Positions 61,901 to 64,000 of a stretch of 64,000 nucleotides of DNA are shown here, piece by piece. The translations under genes and the position numbers were made by a program. Source of the DNA: Daphnia carinata (taxonomy: Eukaryota > Arthropoda > Branchiopoda > Diplostraca > Daphniidae); assembly GCF_022539665.2 (NCBI RefSeq), contig NC_081339.1, forward strand, positions 7,437,367 to 7,501,366, in the 5' to 3' direction. Positions within the stretch are counted from its first letter, which is position 1; each line of letters opens with the position of its first letter. The notes below the pieces were generated by a model, which was given only the letters and a program-made list of their open reading frames with translations, was not told where the DNA came from and did not search any database.

Positions 61901-63752
61901 GAAATGCATGGAAGCCTCTGCGTTTAAAAAAAAAAAAAAAAAAAAAAACGAAATACGATTTTCGGGAGGGGGAAGGCGACATCCGGCTGTGTGTCTCTTC
62001 TTTCGTTCTCATTCTCGTCAAATCAGAATAAGGCGCAGGATCCATTCCAAAATTTCACATCTGGGGGTCTCTGTCTGTCCGCCAACTTTTAAATCATATC
62101 TTTATGCCTGTAGCGTTCCAGCTTCATAAAAACCTTTGCAGAAGCACTTAAAACAAAAACAAAAAAAAAAAAAAAAACTCGAAATTATTAGTGTGACGGC
62201 ATATCCAGGTATATTCCGGGATGAAAGATGGCGGTGTTCGCTGGCCCTGTTATGTTTGGAGCAGATGATAGGGCCGGCAAAAAAAAAAGGGAAAATTTTC
62301 ATGTTGCATTCTTGTGACGTCATTGAATCCGACCGTTGCCACCAGGGTTCAGCGTTTTGTTATTTTACAGTTTGCACGACGTGAACCCGGTTTTTTTCTT
62401 TCTCGTATTATTGGCAATAACAAAAACGTACGAATTGGGAACAGTTTTCAATGGGTCGTTAAACAATCGCGTTCGTGAACTGGAAGAAGGTTGGAATTCT
62501 CAGACGTGGGGAGGTTGGAAGGGATCAAAGTTCTTCTTGGTTAACGTTAACCTAATCTGTTCGTCGAATACCCGAGTTGTTAAACAATTCAAGAAAATTC
62601 CCACTGCTTCTTGTTTTAATTCTTTTCTTTTAAACAAACGTAATTTGTACTAGACCTTTTTTTTTTTTTTTTTTTCTAATATTCTCTTGTTCGTTTTAAT
62701 TTTTATGATATATTCTATTATTGTTTTGCCTTTGCAGAAACGAGCCCACCAACCAGGGAGAACCAAACGTACATGGCAATCATCGTCGGTGTTCTGGTGG
62801 CCGTCAGTTTCCTCCTAGCGGCTGCTATTTTCTTCATGATAATGCGAAGACGCCAACGCAAGAGCCTGTCCGGCAGTCCGCTACCAGACAAAGCCAATTG
62901 GGCCTCTCAGGTCGGGAGTCAACCCAGTCCACGTCTGTTGGACGGCTCTGTCGGTGAGCATCACGAAGATCAATTGTTGCAACACCATCGTGGCAAAATT
63001 TACAACAAGAACAACTCGCTGCCGTATGGCAACATTGGCGCCGACTTGTCGCGCTCGGACGCCGCCTCGCAATACTTGCTGCCTCACTCGCCGGCCAGCG
63101 CCCATTTGACTAGGACCGAGTACCAGGAGCCTTATCACGCCCTGCGCTTCTCGCCTTATTACAGTTACAGCACTCTGTTGCTGGCCGGAACTGAGGGCCC
63201 ACTGAAAAAGACCAACACATCCGCAGGTAATCAAAAGAAAAACAAAAGAAGACAAACTGAGAACGCGACGCATTGCCATCGTAAATCAAACTCGCCTTTT
63301 TTTTAAATTCTTTTTAAATAAGCGACATTCTCTTAATGGGCCAAAGCAGCTATTTGGCTTTGGCCCTAAATGACTCTGGCCGATGGCCGAAACTGTTCTA
63401 TGGATCCATTAATCTTAACGTGGGAATGGCGCACTGATCGATTTATGGCTCAGTTTCAGATACGTACGACTATGCCGTGCCGGATGTTAGCGGGATTAGC
63501 AGCTGCAGCACTGCCCATCAACCCCTACTAATCCAGCCATCTCTACAAAAACAACATCATCCGCTTAAGCCCAAATTGCCCGTCGCTTCGCCACCTCCGC
63601 ACGCAATCGAAATCGACACTTTGGCCTCATCTTCTCATTCCACGACGACCACTGGCTCGACATCCTCAGCGTCCGTCCGTCTAGGAGGCAGCAAGAACAA
63701 CAATCAAATCGGCCACTTGAACGGCATTAGCGAATCCAGCCCATTGAAAAAG
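52928..63752 (+). CDS. Ddr: Discoidin domain receptor tyrosine kinase, N-terminal 687 residues; kinase domain beyond the window
   Basis: DDRs are plasma-membrane collagen receptors that signal through a cytosolic tyrosine kinase. Exons: 52928-53045, 53913-54018, 55052-55173, 55421-55530, 59965-60107, 60296-60480, 60629-60756, 61079-61445, 62738-63226 and 63460-63752. All junctions are GT-AG and keep frame. The N-terminal signal sequence (to about residue 37) is followed by the discoidin domain from C42 to C198, with inner cysteines C86 and C190 and the motifs GAWCP and ETQGR. A discoidin-like domain follows (about 200-375; WDGSLLRQGLGQLTDGKLG, then RWILISEVSF). Then come a Pro-rich linker, a transmembrane helix (about 439-462), the RRRQRK stop-transfer sequence and a juxtamembrane region with many tyrosines, including DTYDYAVPD at 590-598. 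N-glycosylation sequons lie at 268, 340, 382 and 435. Met19 (52982) has a better start context and a more typical signal peptide, so it is an alternative start. No Cys is seen in the discoidin-like domain, unlike vertebrate DDRs. Family identity is near certain. Confidence 0.95.
53046..53912 (+). other. DDR intron between signal-peptide exon and first discoidin exon
   Basis: This 867-base intron has donor A/GTAAAAA and acceptor AATTAG. It is T-rich and shows no recognisable embedded gene. Confidence 0.85.
54486..54514. repeat. Perfect 7-bp inverted repeat (possible hairpin)
   Basis: GCCAACG (54486-54492) and CGTTGGC (54508-54514) are exact reverse complements separated by 15 bases. The arms are short enough that chance is a fair explanation. 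Confidence 0.5.
54726..54747. repeat. (ATTT)n microsatellite
   Basis: About five tetranucleotide units followed by a T run, within a DDR intron. Confidence 0.85.
55682..55707. repeat. Poly-T run of 26 in a DDR intron
   Basis: Twenty-six consecutive T shortly after the start of the large intron. Confidence 0.9.
57467..57556 (-). repeat. tRNA-like (RNA polymerase III promoter-like) segment, possible SINE or tRNA remnant
   Basis: On the minus strand, TGGTACAGTGATTAGC (starting at 57548) resembles a tRNA D-arm and A box. It is followed by CTTTGGCTTGCACAA, which is typical of the anticodon region of tRNA-derived SINEs. A degenerate B-box-like GTTCAGCCC lies at 57475-57483, about 55 bases after the A box. 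The acceptor arms do not pair convincingly, so a functional tRNA is unlikely. A degenerate tRNA-derived SINE or tRNA pseudogene inside the intron is the best reading. Confidence 0.4.
57762..57845 (+). other. Candidate in-frame cassette exon of the DDR gene (28 codons)
   Basis: TGTCTTTTTAG precedes and CAG/GTGTGT follows an open 84-base segment beginning FNRIGLNEEKL and ending ESHNKQ. It is phase 0 at both ends, which matches the phase 0 junction between the flanking exons at 55530 and 59965. Inclusion would insert 28 charged residues into a loop of the discoidin domain, between KSEE and VIAGN. The main isoform matches known DDRs without it. The donor is only moderate. Confidence 0.35.
57862..57885. 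repeat. (CT)n microsatellite in the DDR large intron
   Basis: About twelve CT units, 16 bases downstream of the candidate cassette exon donor. Confidence 0.95.
60556..60578. repeat. (TC)n microsatellite in a short DDR intron
   Basis: About eleven TC units forming part of the pyrimidine-rich stretch upstream of the exon at 60629. Confidence 0.9.
61446..62737 (+). other. DDR intron upstream of the transmembrane exon
   Basis: This 1292-base intron has donor G/GTAACG and acceptor CTTTGCAG. The upstream frame stays open for about 195 bases past the donor, into a T-rich stretch. That read-through is not believed to be coding because the transmembrane exon joins cleanly in phase 1. The intron contains several A/T homopolymers and no recognised gene. 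Confidence 0.85.
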
Positions 63753-64000
63753 GTAAGGCAGTCCCGTCTGCTCTCACGTCCTAAAATGTAGAATTAGATA
63801 GACGTGAACAATTCCCCGTCCGGTTCAGAATATGTTAAGTGTACGGCCGGTTTGATTGCCGAGCCACATCCGGAATAGGAACGAACGGACCCTTTATTGT
63901 GCTAGTTACATCCAGAGTACGACGTCTTTCCTGCGCTCAAGTCAGGCAATCTGCTTTAATCTTTCGTGATATTGATTGACGAAGGACCCCAATGATGGAT
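63753..64000 (+). other. Start of a DDR intron, running past the window edge
   Basis: The donor AAG/GTAAGG is strong. No further coding exon is seen before the edge, so the tyrosine kinase domain must be encoded to the right. Confidence 0.75.

Noticed and set aside
1-64000. CRISPR arrays, bacterial operons, prophage or plasmid features
   Set aside because: The DNA is clearly eukaryotic, with spliced animal genes; no regularly spaced direct repeats with unique spacers were seen.

Overview
The window is eukaryotic nuclear DNA. Two spliced animal genes, both on the + strand, flank about 50 kb in which I can identify no protein-coding gene. Both genes have GT-AG introns. The left gene has tiny introns of 64-94 bases, AATAAA polyadenylation signals and an arthropod-type chitin deacetylase fold. 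The right gene is a discoidin domain receptor (DDR) tyrosine kinase. This points to an arthropod. The compact introns together with AT-rich, homopolymer-rich spacers make a branchiopod crustacean of the Daphnia type my best guess, but that is inference.

Positions 1-2000 hold a complete nine-exon gene for a secreted chitin deacetylase-like protein of 375 residues. Two catalytic positions look lost. The second Asp of motif 1 is Gly, and the His of motif 5 is missing, so the protein may bind chitin or act structurally rather than as an enzyme.

Positions 2001-52831 hold no recognised gene. This stretch contains microsatellites, long A/T homopolymers that become much denser from about 38 kb onward, several poly-G and poly-C runs, one perfect inverted repeat, and a few islands with coding-like composition. 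Some of these islands are framed by plausible splice sites, notably 30847-30977, 31530-31664 and 46097-46207. A good splice acceptor lies just before the first DDR coding exon (52830-52831). Part of this apparent desert is therefore probably the 5' intron and regulatory region of the DDR gene.

Positions 52928-63752 hold ten coding exons of the DDR gene. They encode, in order, a signal peptide, the collagen-binding discoidin domain, the discoidin-like domain, a Pro-rich extracellular linker, one transmembrane helix and a Tyr-rich cytosolic juxtamembrane region. The kinase domain must lie beyond the right edge. The largest intron, 55531-59964, contains a possible 84-base cassette exon and a tRNA-like, SINE-like element on the minus strand.

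The two genes have no evident functional link beyond extracellular matrix biology (cuticular chitin and collagen). I found no undescribed multi-gene system. The most informative observations are the altered active site of the deacetylase, the altered collagen-contact residues of the receptor, and the possible hidden exons.
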